Source: CAVXNB01 sp963763085 (GTDB lineage: Bacteria; Actinomycetota; Acidimicrobiia; Acidimicrobiales; Bog-793). Taken from it: 64,000 bases of DNA. A program made the translations under genes and the position numbers. This document shows, piece by piece, positions 27,257 to 37,700 of the stretch. The stretch's first letter is position 1, and each line of letters opens with the position of its first letter. Where the stretch lies: contig CAVXNB010000003.1 of NCBI GenBank assembly GCA_963763085.1, positions 827,572-891,571 on the forward strand, in the 5' to 3' direction. The notes below the pieces were generated by a model. It saw only the letters and a list, made by a program, of their open reading frames with translations, had not been told where the DNA came from and did not search any database.

Positions 27257-28770
27257 AGCTCGGCCGCCCAGTCACGGCTCTCGATCAGATGGCTCAGATC
27301 GTGCAGGAACGCCGACGCATAGGCGCCGTCCACGGCCCGGTGGTCGAACGAGAGCGCCAGCAGGCCGACCGAATGGATCCCGATCGCCTCCGACCCGTCC
27401 GGTGTCGTGATGACTACCGGCCGGCGCTTGATCCCATCGGTCGAGAGAATCGCAACCTGCGGCTGGTTGATGATCGGTGCCGTCAAGAACGTCCCAAACG
27501 GGCCCGGGTTCGTAATCGTAAACGTCCCACCCACGACGTCGTCAGCCGACAGCTTGCGCGTGCGGGCCCGGTTGGCGAGGTCGGCCGTCGCACGGGCGAG
27601 GCCGCGCAGCGACTGACCGTCGGCGTTACGGATGACTGGCACGATGAGCCCGCGCTGCTCGAGGTCGACCGCAATCCCGAGATGGACGTCGCGGTGGATG
27701 ATCGAGCGCGTCGTCCCCGACGGACGCGTTCAGCTGCGGGTAGTCGCGCAGAGTCTCGACGACGGCACGGGCGATGAATGGAAGGTACGTGAGACTGATG
27801 CCCTCCTCCTCGCGGAACCGCTCTTTGTGAGCCTTGCGAACCTGGTCGATGCGTTCGTAGTCGGCCTCGATCACGGCAAGCGTGTGAGCCGACGTCGCCT
27901 TCGACCGCACCATGTGCTCGGCCGTGAGGCGGCGGATGTTGGTGAAGGGCACGACCTCGTCACGCGCTCCGGCGACGGGCACGTAGTCGTGGGTGGCGGC
28001 GATGTCCGGGCTCCTTGCCGGCCCGCCGGCCGCGGCAGCCGCGGCCGCAGCGGCGGGCGCGGGCGGCGCTGCCGGCGGCGAGGGCGCGGCCGTCGTCTCG
28101 CCAGCGGCGGCCCGGTCGATGACCGAGAGCACGTCTCCGCGGGTGATCCTGCCGCCCTTGCCGGTGCCGGTGATCGAGGCCGGGTCGAGACCGTGGTCGG
28201 TCACCAGCTGCCGGACGACGGGCGACAGGACGAGGCCCCCGTCCCCGTTCGACTCGCTTCCCCCGCCCCCGGATTGGGGTGCCGCCCCTGAAGCGGCGGC
28301 CGCAGGCGGAGCAGCGGCGCAGGCGGAGCGGCGGCGGCCGGCGGCGGCGGCGGCGCTGGCGGCAGGAGCCGCAGCCGGCTGGGGCGAGGCCGGCGGTGCG
28401 GGGGGCGCAGGCGCAGCGGCGGCCGGCGGCGGCGCGGCGGCGCGGCGGCCGGCGGAGCGGCGGGCGCCGGCGTCGGGCGGCGGCCGGCCGGTGCGGGCGC
28501 AGCGGCTGCAGTGCCGGACGCAGCGCCCGACGGCGCCTCCTCGCTGACCAACGCGAGCTTGGTGCCGACGTCGACCGTCTCGCCTTCCGGCACGAGGATC
28601 TCGGTGAGATAGCCCGACGCCGGCGAGGGGACTTCGGAGTCGACCTTGTCGGTCGACACCTCGAACAACGGCTCGTCGTGGGCGACCTCGTCGCCGACCT
28701 TCTTCAGCCAGCGGATGATGGTCCCTTCGGTGACCGTCTCGCCGAGCTGCGGCATCGTGATGTCAGCCAA
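27253..28770 (-). CDS. Dihydrolipoamide acyltransferase (E2) of a 2-oxoacid dehydrogenase, two frameshifts
   Basis: E2 core of a pyruvate- or 2-oxoglutarate-type complex. The N-terminal lipoyl domain (MADITMPQLGETVTEG…, lipoyl-lysine in 'STDKVDSEV') starts at TTG 28770, overlapping the lpd stop. A long Pro/Ala linker follows, then a peripheral-subunit-binding domain ('VTDHGLDPASITGTGKGGRITRGDVL') and the catalytic acyltransferase domain with 'SFDHRAVDGAYAS' (catalytic His and Asp). Two frame changes are needed, one in the GC-rich linker near 28250-28330 and one near 27700. It would work with Lpd and either AceE or another E1; its lipoyl group would come from the adjacent LipB–LipA. Confidence 0.85.
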
Positions 28771-30179
28771 CGTGGAGACCCCTTCCTGTGAGGGCGAGCA
28801 CCGTCTCTCCGAAGGTCTCGGAAAGCGACGGGTGTGGTTGGATGAAGGACGAGATCTCGTCGGGCGTGGCTTCCCAGTTCACCGACAGGTACGCCTGCCC
28901 TAGCTGCTCGGTCACCCACGGGCCCGACCATGTGGACGCCGAGCAGCCGGCCGGCCCGGCCGTCGGGCAGCTTCTCGCAGATGACCTTCACGAGGCCGTC
29001 GGTGTCCCCCAGGATGCGGGCGCGGCTGTTGCCGCCGAAGGGGTCCCGTTTCGTGACGATCTCGAGGCCAGCGTCCAGGGCGCCCTGCTCGGTCATGCCC
29101 ACGAACGCCACCTCCGGATGGCAGTAGATGGCCCAGGGCACCTTGCCGTAGTCGACCGGAAAGGCCTGCTCGCCGAGGATCTGTTTCACCACAAGGATCG
29201 CCTCGGCAAAACCGACGTGAGCCAACTGCGGCGTCGCCGTCAGATCGCCGACCGCGAACACCCCATCGGCCGTCGTGCGCATCCATTCGTCCACTCGTAC
29301 ATGGCCCCGCTCGTCGAGCTCGACGCCGGTCCCGTCGGCGAGAAGCCCGTCGGAGAGCGGGCGCCTGCCGATCGACATCACGATCGTCTGGACCTCGAGC
29401 TTCTCGCCATCGCCGAGGTTCACGGCCGTGTGGTCGCCGTTCGGCTCGTGGCTGTTCACCACGACGCCGGTGCGCACGGTCATCCCGCGCCGGGTGAACG
29501 ACCGTACGACGACGTTGGCCACATCCGGGTCGCAGCCCGGGAGGATCTTCGGCAACGCCTCCAGCAAGGTGACCTGGACACCGAGGTCGACCAGCAGCGA
29601 AGCGAACTCACAGCCGATTGCGCCGCCGCCGATCACCGCCGCCGACTTCGGAAGCTCACTGAGAGACAGCACCTCGTCCGAGGTCTGCACGTAGCGGCCG
29701 TCCACGTCGAATCCGGGCAGGGTCCTCGGAACCGATCCCGACGCCAGCACGACGTGCTTGGCGCCCAGTCGGGTCACGGCTCCCTCGGATGACGTCACCT
29801 CGACGATCTTGCCGGGAAGCAGACGCCCGACGCCGGTGAAGATCTCGTTCTTGCGTTGCTTCATCAGACCGGCGAGGCCCTTGTAGAGCTGGTCGACGAT
29901 GCGGTTCTTGCGATCCTGGCTGATGGCGAACTCGACGACTGGCTGGCTGGCATGGATGCCGAATTCCTTGGCGCCTTCGACGCTGCGGAAGACGGAGGCC
30001 GTCTCGAGGAATTCCTTGGCAGGGACGCAACCCCGGTGAAGACAGGTCCCTCCCACCTTGTCCTTCTCGACGACGGCGACCGACAGGCCGGCCGCCCCCG
30101 CGTAGAGCGCCGCCGCGTACCCGCCGGGGCCGCCTCCGATGACGACGATGTCGTATTGCGCCGGCTCGTTCTCATTCAC
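28763..30179 (-). CDS. lpd: Dihydrolipoamide dehydrogenase (E3), one frameshift
   Basis: FAD-dependent E3 that reoxidises the dihydrolipoyl arm with NAD+. It has an FAD motif 'YDIVVIGGGPGGYAAALYAG', redox disulfide Cys46/Cys51 (GGTCLHRGC), an NAD site 'AAVIGGGAIGCEFASLL' and 'VFAVGDLTATPQLAH'. A single missing base near 28925 throws the C-terminal 50 residues out of frame. In the next frame they read 'SVNWEATPDEISSFI' and the active-site 'HPSLSE', ending at 28763. The intact dimer domain argues for a sequencing error. GTG 30179, preceded by GGAGGTGG, is preferred over GTG 30194 or TTG 30203. First gene of the E3–E2–LipBA cluster. Confidence 0.88.
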
Positions 30180-30245
30180 GGGCAGACGGACCACCTCCCA
30201 CAATCACCCCCCGAGCCTAGGACTTTTCGGCAATCGCGTCGGTCG

Positions 30246-30279
30246 GGCTCGGCGCCGGCGAGCGGGACCGGGCCGAGCC
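30246..30279 (-). terminator. Candidate hairpin after cysC
   Basis: GGCTCGGC (30246-30253) pairs with GCCGAGCC (30272-30279) in the gap between the cysC stop (30302) and the lpd start. No T-run follows, which is common in high-GC actinobacteria. In this GC-rich sequence an 8-bp stem can arise by chance, so this is only a candidate. Confidence 0.35.
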
Positions 30280-30301
30280 GGCGGCGCGAGCCCGGGGCGG
30301 C

Positions 30302-30859
30302 TCAGCCGACGAGGGCGACCGCTTCCAGAACGGACAGAACCTCGCGCGCCGCCTCCTCCGGACTGCCCGTCGTCGTCAGCACGAGCTCCGGCGACACGGG
30401 CTTCTCGTAGGGATGGGAGATCCCCGTGAACGAGGTGAGCTCGCCGCGCCGGGCCCGGGCGTAGAGGCCCTTCGGGTCGCGGGCCTCGCAGACCTCGAGC
30501 GGGGTCGCGACGTAGATCTCCACGAACGGCAGCGGAATCGCCATATGACGATCCCGGACCGCCTGCCGGCCGGCCGCGTACGGGCTGATCGCGCTCACGA
30601 TCGAAAGGTGCCCGACGCGGGCGAACAGGATGGCGACTTCGCCCAGGCGGCGTACGTTCTCGGTCCGGTCGCCCTCGTCGTAGCTGAGGTCGGCGTTGAG
30701 ACCTTCGCGCAGGTCGTCCCCGTCGAGCAGATAGCTGCGCAGGTCCCGCTCCGCCAGCAGATCGTGGAGCGCCAGCGCGACGGTCGACTTGCCGGCGCCG
30801 GGGAGCCCGGTGAGCCACACGGTCCCGCCGGCGGTCCTGAGCGGTGCTTGGCCCGGCAT
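30302..30859 (-). CDS. cysC: Adenylyl-sulfate kinase
   Basis: About 185 residues. APS kinase phosphorylates adenylyl-sulfate to PAPS. P-loop 'VWLTGLPGAGKSTVALAL' and family motifs 'YLLDGDDLREGLNADL', 'ENVRRLGEVAILF', 'AISPYAAGRQAVRD' and 'DPKGLYARARRGEL' are all present. ATG 30859 is the simplest start. A CTG at 30880 that overlaps the cysN stop as CTGA is in frame and would add seven residues. It is the last gene of the cysD–cysN–cysC sulfate-activation operon. Confidence 0.92.
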   Translation of the reverse strand: MPGQAPLRTAGGTVWLTGLPGAGKSTVALALHDLLAERDLRSYLLDGDDLREGLNADLSYDEGDRTENVRRLGEVAILFARVGHLSIVSAISPYAAGRQAVRDRHMAIPLPFVEIYVATPLEVCEARDPKGLYARARRGELTSFTGISHPYEKPVSPELVLTTTGSPEEAAREVLSVLEAVALVG

Positions 30860-30876
30860 CTGCTGGATCTCGGCCG

Positions 30877-32130
30877 TCAGCTCTCCGGCCGGAGCAACAT
30901 GCCCGCCGCCACCGTGGCGTTGGTCTGCTCGTCGACCAGCACGAAGCTCCCGGTCGCCCGGTTGTGCCGGTACTCGTCGTAGAACAGGGGCACCGTCGTG
31001 CGGAGGTGGATCCGCCCGATGTCGTTCAGCTTGAGCTCGCCGGCGATCTCGTCCCGGTGGAGGGTGTTGACGTCGAGCCGGTACTGGAGCGAACGCACGA
31101 GCCCCCTCGCCCACCGGGTCGTGTGCTTGATGGCGAACATCGATCCGGGCCGCAACGGTGCCTCGGCCATCCAGCAGACCATCGCCGAGAGGTCCTGGCC
31201 GACATTGGGCCGGTTGTGCGGCCGGCAGAGCATGTCGCCACGGGAGATGTCGAGGTCGTCGTCAAGGCGGACGACGACGGACTGGGGCGGGAACGCCTCG
31301 GCGAGCTGGCCTTCGGCGGTGTCGATGCCCGCGACCCGGCTCGAGAAACCAGACGGCAGCACCACCACCTCCTCCCCCACCTCGAGCACGCCGCTCGCGA
31401 CCAGGCCGGCATAGCCGCGGTAGTCGTGGTGGGCGCTCGAGATCGGCCGGATCACGAGCTGGACCGGGAACCTGAGGTCGATCAGGTTGCGGTCCGAGCC
31501 GATGTGCACGTCTTCGAGATGGTGGAGGAGCGAGGGTCCCTCGTACCACCGCATCTCGAGCGAGCGGTCGACGACGTTGTCGCCGGCAAGCGCCGAGATC
31601 GGGATGCAGGTGAGGTCGTGCACCTCGAGGCGTTCGGCGAACCCGGAGAACTCGTCGCGGATCTCCTCGAAGCGGCTCTTGCTGTAGCCGACCAGGTCCA
31701 TCTTGTTCACGCACACGACGAGGTGGTGGATGCCGAGCAGCGAGGCGATCGTGGCGTGCCGCCGCGTCTGCTCGGTGGCGCCGTTACGGGCGTCGACGAG
31801 GAGCAGCACAAGGTCGGAGTTCGAGCAGCCGGTCACCATGTTGCGCGTGTGCTGGGTGTGGCCGGGGGTGTCGGCGATGATGAACTTGCGTTTTGGTGTG
31901 GCGAAGTAGCGGTACGCAACGTCGATCGTGATGCCCTGTTCGCGCTCGGCCCGCAGCCCGTCGGTCAGCAGGGCCAGGTTCACGTAGTCGTCGCCCCGGG
32001 CGAGGCTCGTGCGCTCGACGGCTTCGAGCTGGTCCTCGAAGACCTGTTTCGAGTCGTAGAGGAGCCGGCCGATCAGGGTGGACTTGCCGTCGTCGACGGA
32101 GCCGGCGGTCGCAAAACGCAACAGCTCCAC
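30877..32130 (-). CDS. cysN: Sulfate adenylyltransferase subunit 1 (GTPase)
   Basis: 417-residue EF-Tu-like GTPase that drives APS formation by CysD. The G1 P-loop reads 'TAGSVDDGKSTLIGRLLYD', G3 'IADTPGHTQHTRNM' and G4 'VVCVNKMDLVGY'. Two beta-barrel domains follow, ending 'VDEQTNATVAAGMLLRPES'. It has no CysC fusion at the C-terminus; cysC is a separate downstream gene. GTG 32130 shares its first base with the cysD stop (TAGTG), so translation is coupled. Confidence 0.94.
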   Translation of the reverse strand: MELLRFATAGSVDDGKSTLIGRLLYDSKQVFEDQLEAVERTSLARGDDYVNLALLTDGLRAEREQGITIDVAYRYFATPKRKFIIADTPGHTQHTRNMVTGCSNSDLVLLLVDARNGATEQTRRHATIASLLGIHHLVVCVNKMDLVGYSKSRFEEIRDEFSGFAERLEVHDLTCIPISALAGDNVVDRSLEMRWYEGPSLLHHLEDVHIGSDRNLIDLRFPVQLVIRPISSAHHDYRGYAGLVASGVLEVGEEVVVLPSGFSSRVAGIDTAEGQLAEAFPPQSVVVRLDDDLDISRGDMLCRPHNRPNVGQDLSAMVCWMAEAPLRPGSMFAIKHTTRWARGLVRSLQYRLDVNTLHRDEIAGELKLNDIGRIHLRTTVPLFYDEYRHNRATGSFVLVDEQTNATVAAGMLLRPES

Positions 32131-33045
32131 TAGAAGTACCCCTCCCGCTTACGGTCCTCCATCGACGCCTCCGAGAAACGGTCGTCCGCCCGCGTCGCAC
32201 CCCTCTCACTCACTCTCGTCAGTGCCGTCTCCGCTATCACCTCGGCCGGCGTCGCGGCCAGTGATTGCACGGGCGACGTACAGGTCATGTCGCCGACGGT
32301 GCGGTAGCGCACGGTCGCCTCGAACGGCTGCTCCTCGGCGACGCCGGCCCGGGGCGATGTCCACGGCCCGACCGCGAGCAGCATGCCGGTGCGCCGGAAG
32401 ACGGTCACGGCGGTGCGCGAAGTAGATCGGCGGGAGGGCGAGCTGCTGCTCCTCGACGTACTGCCAGATATCCAGCTCGGTCCAATTCGAGAGCGGGAAG
32501 ACCCGGAAATGCTCGCCCGGACGGTGCCGCGTGTTGTACAGGTTCCACAGCTCGGGCCGCTGCGCTCGGGGGTCCCATTGGCCGAACTCGTCCCGCAGCG
32601 AGAAGACCCGTTCCTTGGCCCTCGCCTTCTCCTCGTCCCGCCGGCCCCCGCCGAAGACGGCGTCGTAGCGATTCTCCTCGAGCACCCTGAGAAGGGTGAA
32701 CGTCTGCAGTCGGTTGCGGGTGGCGCCAGGCACGGGCTGCTCGACGATCGATCCCCGGTCGATGTCCTCCTGCACCGAGCCGACGACGAGGCGAACGTCG
32801 AGCTCCGCAACCTGGTTGTCGCGGTAATCGATCACCTCGGGAAAGTTGTGCCCCGTGTCGACGTGCACGACCGGGAAGGGGATGCGCTGCGGCCAGCAGG
32901 CCTTCGCGGCGAGGTGGAGGAGCACGGCCGAGTCCTTGCCCCCCGAGAAGAGCAGCGCGGGACGCTCGAATTCGGCGACCACCTCACGAATAATGTGGAT
33001 CGCCTCGGACGCGAGGGCATCGAGGTGAGAGAGCCGGTAGGTCAT
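32130..33045 (-). CDS. cysD: Sulfate adenylyltransferase subunit 2, one frameshift
   Basis: Catalytic ATP-sulfurylase subunit of about 305 residues. The PP-loop is 'PALLFSGGKDSAVLLHLA', followed by 'FPVVHVDTGHNFPEVIDYRD', 'AVFGGGRRDEEKARAKER' and 'FPLSNWTELDIWQYV'. Near 32412 a single-base change moves the last 95 residues into another frame. There they read normally ('TVFRRTGMLLAVGPW' … 'SEASMEDRKREGYF') and stop at the cysN GTG. The preserved tail suggests a sequencing error. First gene of the sulfate-activation operon; products feed cysteine synthesis or sulfation. Confidence 0.9.
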
Positions 33046-33123
33046 CGAACCGGGGCCAGACTAGCCATCATTCCGGCCCGCTCGACACTTTCGGCCTCTC
33101 GGCGCGCGGCGGGGCCGACGCGG

Positions 33124-34558
33124 TCAGGCGTGGACCGGCGGCCGCCTGCCGACCCACGGGCTCGCCTCCTCGAGCTGCCCGCAGACTCGGAGAAGCAGGT
33201 CCTCGCGCCCGTAGTCCGCGACGAGCTGGACCCCGATCGGAAGGCCGCCAGGAGCCCAGTGGAGCGGCAGCGAGGCCGCCGGCTGGCCGCTCACGTTGAA
33301 CTGGCTCGTGAACTGGAGCGTCTCGAGCACCCTGTTCAGGCCTTCGGCCGGGTCGGACAGCTCGCCGAGGCGGGCGGGCGGCAGCGCCAGGACCGGCGTG
33401 CAGAGGAGGTCGAACCCCTGCTCGGACCAGAAGGCGATGGTGCGCCGCCTGTAGCCCTCGAGCCAGAGCACAGACTCGAGGTAGTCGGGAGCGCTGATCG
33501 ACCGACCGAGCGTGGCGAACATCGTGTTCATCGGCTCGAACTCCTCCGCGGGAATCTCCCGCCCGAGAAGCGCCGACCAATGCGAGAGGGCGGCGGCGAC
33601 CGCGGTCGCGACGAGGGCGATGAAGTGGCGCTGGTAGTCGGGCTCCTCCAGGGACGCCGGGTGGGCGATCTCGACCCTGTGCCCGAGGGACTCGAGCAGC
33701 CGGCCGGTCAGCCGGACCGCCCGCGCACACTCCGGATCGGACGAGAAGCCGCTCTGGGCCGGCTGCTCGAGGAGCCCGATCCGCAGCCTGCCGGGATTGG
33801 CGCGGACCTCTTCGGCGTACGGCCGGGCCGGCGGCGGTGCGAGAAACGTGTCGCCCGGGTGGTAACCGGCGATCTCGTCGAGGACGGCCGCCGAGTCGCG
33901 AACGGTCCGGGTCTCGACGTGGTCGACGGAAGCCCCGAACCAGGCCTCCGCCGGAGCCGGCCCCTTGCTCACACGTCCGCGGCTCGGCTTCAGCCCGAAG
34001 AGCGCGCAGCAGCTGGCGGGAACGCGGATCGAGCCGCCGCCGTCGCTGGCGTGCGCGACCGGGACCATGCCCGACGCGACCGCGGCCGCCGAGCCGCCCG
34101 ACGACCCTCCCGTCGAGTGCTCGGTGTTCCACGGGTTGCGCGTCGCGCCGAACGCCAGCGGCTCGGTCGTGATCGTCGTCCCGAGCTCGGGGGTATTGGT
34201 GCGGCCAAGCACGACAAAGCCAGCCTTCCGGAATCGCTGCACGAGGAAGCTGTCCTGATCGGCGCGGTAACCGGCTGCCCGCGCAAACGCAGTCCCCTCG
34301 CAGTAGGGCTCCCCCGCCTGCGTCGCGCCGAGGTCCTTCAACAAGATGGGCACGCCCCGGAACGGCCCGTCCGGCAAGCGGCCCCGCGGCTTCCTCGCGA
34401 GCGCGGGCAAAGCGGCGGTAGATGACGGCGTTGAGCGCCGGGTTGCACCGGTCGATCCGTTCGATAGCTGCCTCGACGAGCTCCTGCGGGCTTGCCACTC
34501 CTTGCCGGACGAGTTCGGCTTGTGCCGTCGCGTCCTTCCAGGTCAGTTGGTCTTCCAC
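33124..34558 (-). CDS. Amidase (amidase signature family), one frameshift
   Basis: Amidase of about 478 residues. Triad: Lys in 'FRGVPILLKDLGATQ', cis-Ser in 'TGGSSGGSAAAVASGM', nucleophile Ser in 'SDGGGSIRVPASCC'. The N-terminal helix 'LTWKDATAQAELVRQGVASPQELVEAAIERI' starts at GTG 34558 behind GAGGAGG. A one-base change in a G-run near 34380 is needed to join it to the catalytic core. It resembles broad-specificity 6-aminohexanoate-cyclic-dimer-hydrolase-like or aryl amidases; the substrate is unknown. It is divergent from the Ig-repeat gene and not obviously part of the cys operon. Confidence 0.87.
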
Positions 34559-34709
34559 GCAACCTCCTCGAGGCGAGTGCAGAGGGTGGACGGTGCGGCG
34601 TCGGGCAGCCGCACAGCCCATTCTAGGTTTGACGATGGGTTCAAGGCCGGGGCGTTTACTGCCGATATCTAAAGCAATTGAACCTCCGTCCCAGCCAAGA
34701 GCAGCGGTG

Positions 34710-37700
34710 ATGATTAGACACACGAAGACGAAAGCCGGCGCCGTCGCGGCCTCGGCCATGTTGACCGTCCTGTTCGCGGCGCCGCTCGCCGCCGCAGCCG
34801 GCACCCCGCATCCCAACGGCGGGCCAACACCCGCCGCCACCACGACGACCATCACGGGCATGGCGTCCACGTTCGTGGCCGGTGATCCGATCTCCGTGAA
34901 CGTCAGTGTCGCGGCCGACCCGCCCGGCGGGGGCACGCCAACGGGCACCGTGACCGTCAGCGACGGTGGCTCCCAGACCTGCCCCGTCACGCTCGCCGGC
35001 GGCACCGGCAGCTGCTCGATCACCGAAGCGACACCCGGCCCGTTCAGTTTCACGGCCACCTACAGCGGGGACTCGAACTTCGCCGCGTCGGGGACGGCGG
35101 GCGCCTTCGAGGTCACCGTCGGCGGGGAGAGCTCGACGACGACGATCTCGAGCACCACGGCAGGACCCGTGGTCGGCCAGCCCATCACGGTCAATTTCGG
35201 CGTCACCGGCAGTGGCACTCCGACGGGCACGGTGACGGTCAGCGACGGCGGTTCCCAGACGTGCTCGGGCACTCTCGTCAGCGGCGTCGGCAGCTGCCAG
35301 ATCACCGAGACGACCGCCGGCGCCTTCAGTTTCACGGCCACCTACGGCGGGGACACGAACTTCGCCTCCTCGGTCACCTCCATCGGTTCCGCCGTGACGG
35401 TCGTACAGGACGACACCACGACCAGCATCACGAGCACGACGCCCGGCCCCGTGGTCGGCCAGCCCATCACCGTCGGAGTCGACGTCGGAGCGAACGCGCC
35501 CGGAGGCGGCACGCCGACGGGCACGGTGACGGTCAGCGACGGCGGCGTGCAGACATGCGAAGTGATGCTCATCGACGGCGCCGGCGCCTGCCAGGTCACC
35601 GAGACGGCCGTCGGACCCTTCAGCTTCACGGCCACCTACAACGGGGACTCGAACTTCGCGTCCTCAACCACGTCGACCGCGTCGGTCGTCACGGTCGGAG
35701 AGGACGCCACGACGACCAGCATCACGAGCACGACGCCCGGTCCGGTCGTCGGCCAGGCCATCACGGTCGCCGTCAGCGTGGTAGCCGACGCGCCGGGCAG
35801 TGGCACGCCTACAGGCACGGTGACGGTCAGCGACGGCGGCACCCACAGTTGCCCCGTGACACTCGTGGGAGGCGCCGGCAGCTGCCAGATCACCGAGACG
35901 GTGGCGGGTCACTACAGCTTCTCGGCCAGCTACGCCGGGGACTCGAGCGACGCCTCCTCGGCCACGCTGGCCGTCGTCGCCGTCACGGTTGGCAAGGACG
36001 CCACCAAGACCAGCATCACGAACCTGGCGTCCTCATTCGTCGTCGGCCAGCCGATCACCATCAACGTCGCCGTCGGGGCCGTCGTGCCGGGCAACGGGAC
36101 GCCGACCGGCACGGTGACCGTCGGCGACGGCGCCAGGACCTGCATCGCCACACTCAGCGGCGGCACCGGCAGCTGCCACATCACCGAGACGGCGGCGGGC
36201 CCGTACAGCTTCACGGCCAGCTACGGCGGCGACACGAACGATCTCTCTTCGGCATCGGCCGGCTTCCCCGTCACCGTCGGCGGGGACGCGACCACAACGG
36301 CTCTCACGGGCATGACCGCCGGCCCTGTGGTCGGCCAGCCGATCACGGTCAGCGTCAGCGTCGTGGCCAACCCTCCAGGCAGCGGCACGCCGGCGGGCAC
36401 GGTCACCGTCAGCGACGGCGGCACCCGCAGCTGTCTCGTCACGCTTGTCGCAGGAGTGGGCAGCTGCCAGATCATCGAGCGGACAGCCGGCCATTACAAC
36501 TTCACCGCCACGTACGCGGGTGACCCGAGCGACGCCTCCTCGGTCACGTCCCCCGGCTCGTTGACCGTATCGCCGGACGAGACGACGACGGCCATCACCG
36601 GGACGACCCCCAGCCCGGTGGTCGGCCAGCCGATCACGGTCGGCGTCAGCGTGGGGGCCGACGCTCCCGGGAACGGCACGCCGGCGGGCACGGTCACCGT
36701 CAGCGACGGCACCAAGGTATGCATGGCCAAACTGAAGACCGGCGCCGGCAGTTGCAAGATCAGCGCAACGACGGCGGGCGAGCAGGACTTCACGGCCTCC
36801 TACGGCGGGAGTCTGAACGACGCTTCCTCGGCCACCCCGGCCGCGACGACGGTCATCGTGGGTAAGGCGACGACTAAGACCGCCCTCAAGCTGTCGGGTT
36901 CGAGAGTCACCTACGGCGACGAGCAGGCCGAACGCCTGTCCGTCACGGTGTCGCCGCAGTTCGCCGGCGTCGTGCCGTCCGGCAAGGTGACCGTCAAGGA
37001 ATCCACCACCACGCTGTGCGTGATCAAGCTGTCCTCGGCCAAGGGGTCGTGCACGCTCGGGGCCACGAGGTTCGGCACCGGCGTCGAGCACCTCGTCGCG
37101 AGCTACGGCGGCAGCTCGGACTTCGACGGCTCGTCTTCTTCACACCAGACGGTCACGATCTCCGACGCCAGCACCCGGACCGCCCTCGAGCTGTCCGCCT
37201 CGAAGGTGACCTTCGGCGACGAGCAGGCCGAGCGAATCTCGGTCACCGTCTCGCCCGAGTTCGCACGGGACATGCCGGCCGGTCAGGTCACGGTGCAGGA
37301 ATCCAAGGTCAAACTGTGCGTGATCACCCTCTCGTCGGCCAAGGGCTCGTGTGCACTCTCGGCCACGAGGTTCGGCACCGGGGTCAAGGACCTCGTCGCG
37401 ACGTACGGCGGCAACTCGGACTTCGAAGGCTCGGCGTCCGCGCCGCAGGCCGTCACTGTCGTAAAGGCGACGAGCAGGACCACCCTCGAGCTGTCCGCCT
37501 CAGGGGTGATCTACGGCGACGAGCAGGCCGAGCGGTTGTCGGTCAGCGTCTCGCCCGAATTCGCCGGCGTTCTGCCGGCCGGCAAGATCACCGTGAAGAC
37601 GTCGGCGGCCACGCTGTGCGTGATCACGCTGTCGTCGGCGGCCAAGGCCTCCTGCACGATTCCGGCGGCGAGATTCCCCGCCGGAATCGAGGACCTCGTC

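Noticed and set aside
25088..27322. Very long plus-strand open frame over the lipoate genes, and similar ones at 22588-23691, 30844-32133, 32383-34425, 44651-46498 and 53838-55634
   Set aside because: They are antisense to genes with complete catalytic motifs. Their Arg/Gly/Pro-rich translations resemble no family; long shadows are expected at this GC content.
28763..28930. Programmed frameshift in lpd
   Set aside because: No slippery heptamer or following structure is apparent, and similar single-base breaks occur in unrelated genes nearby.
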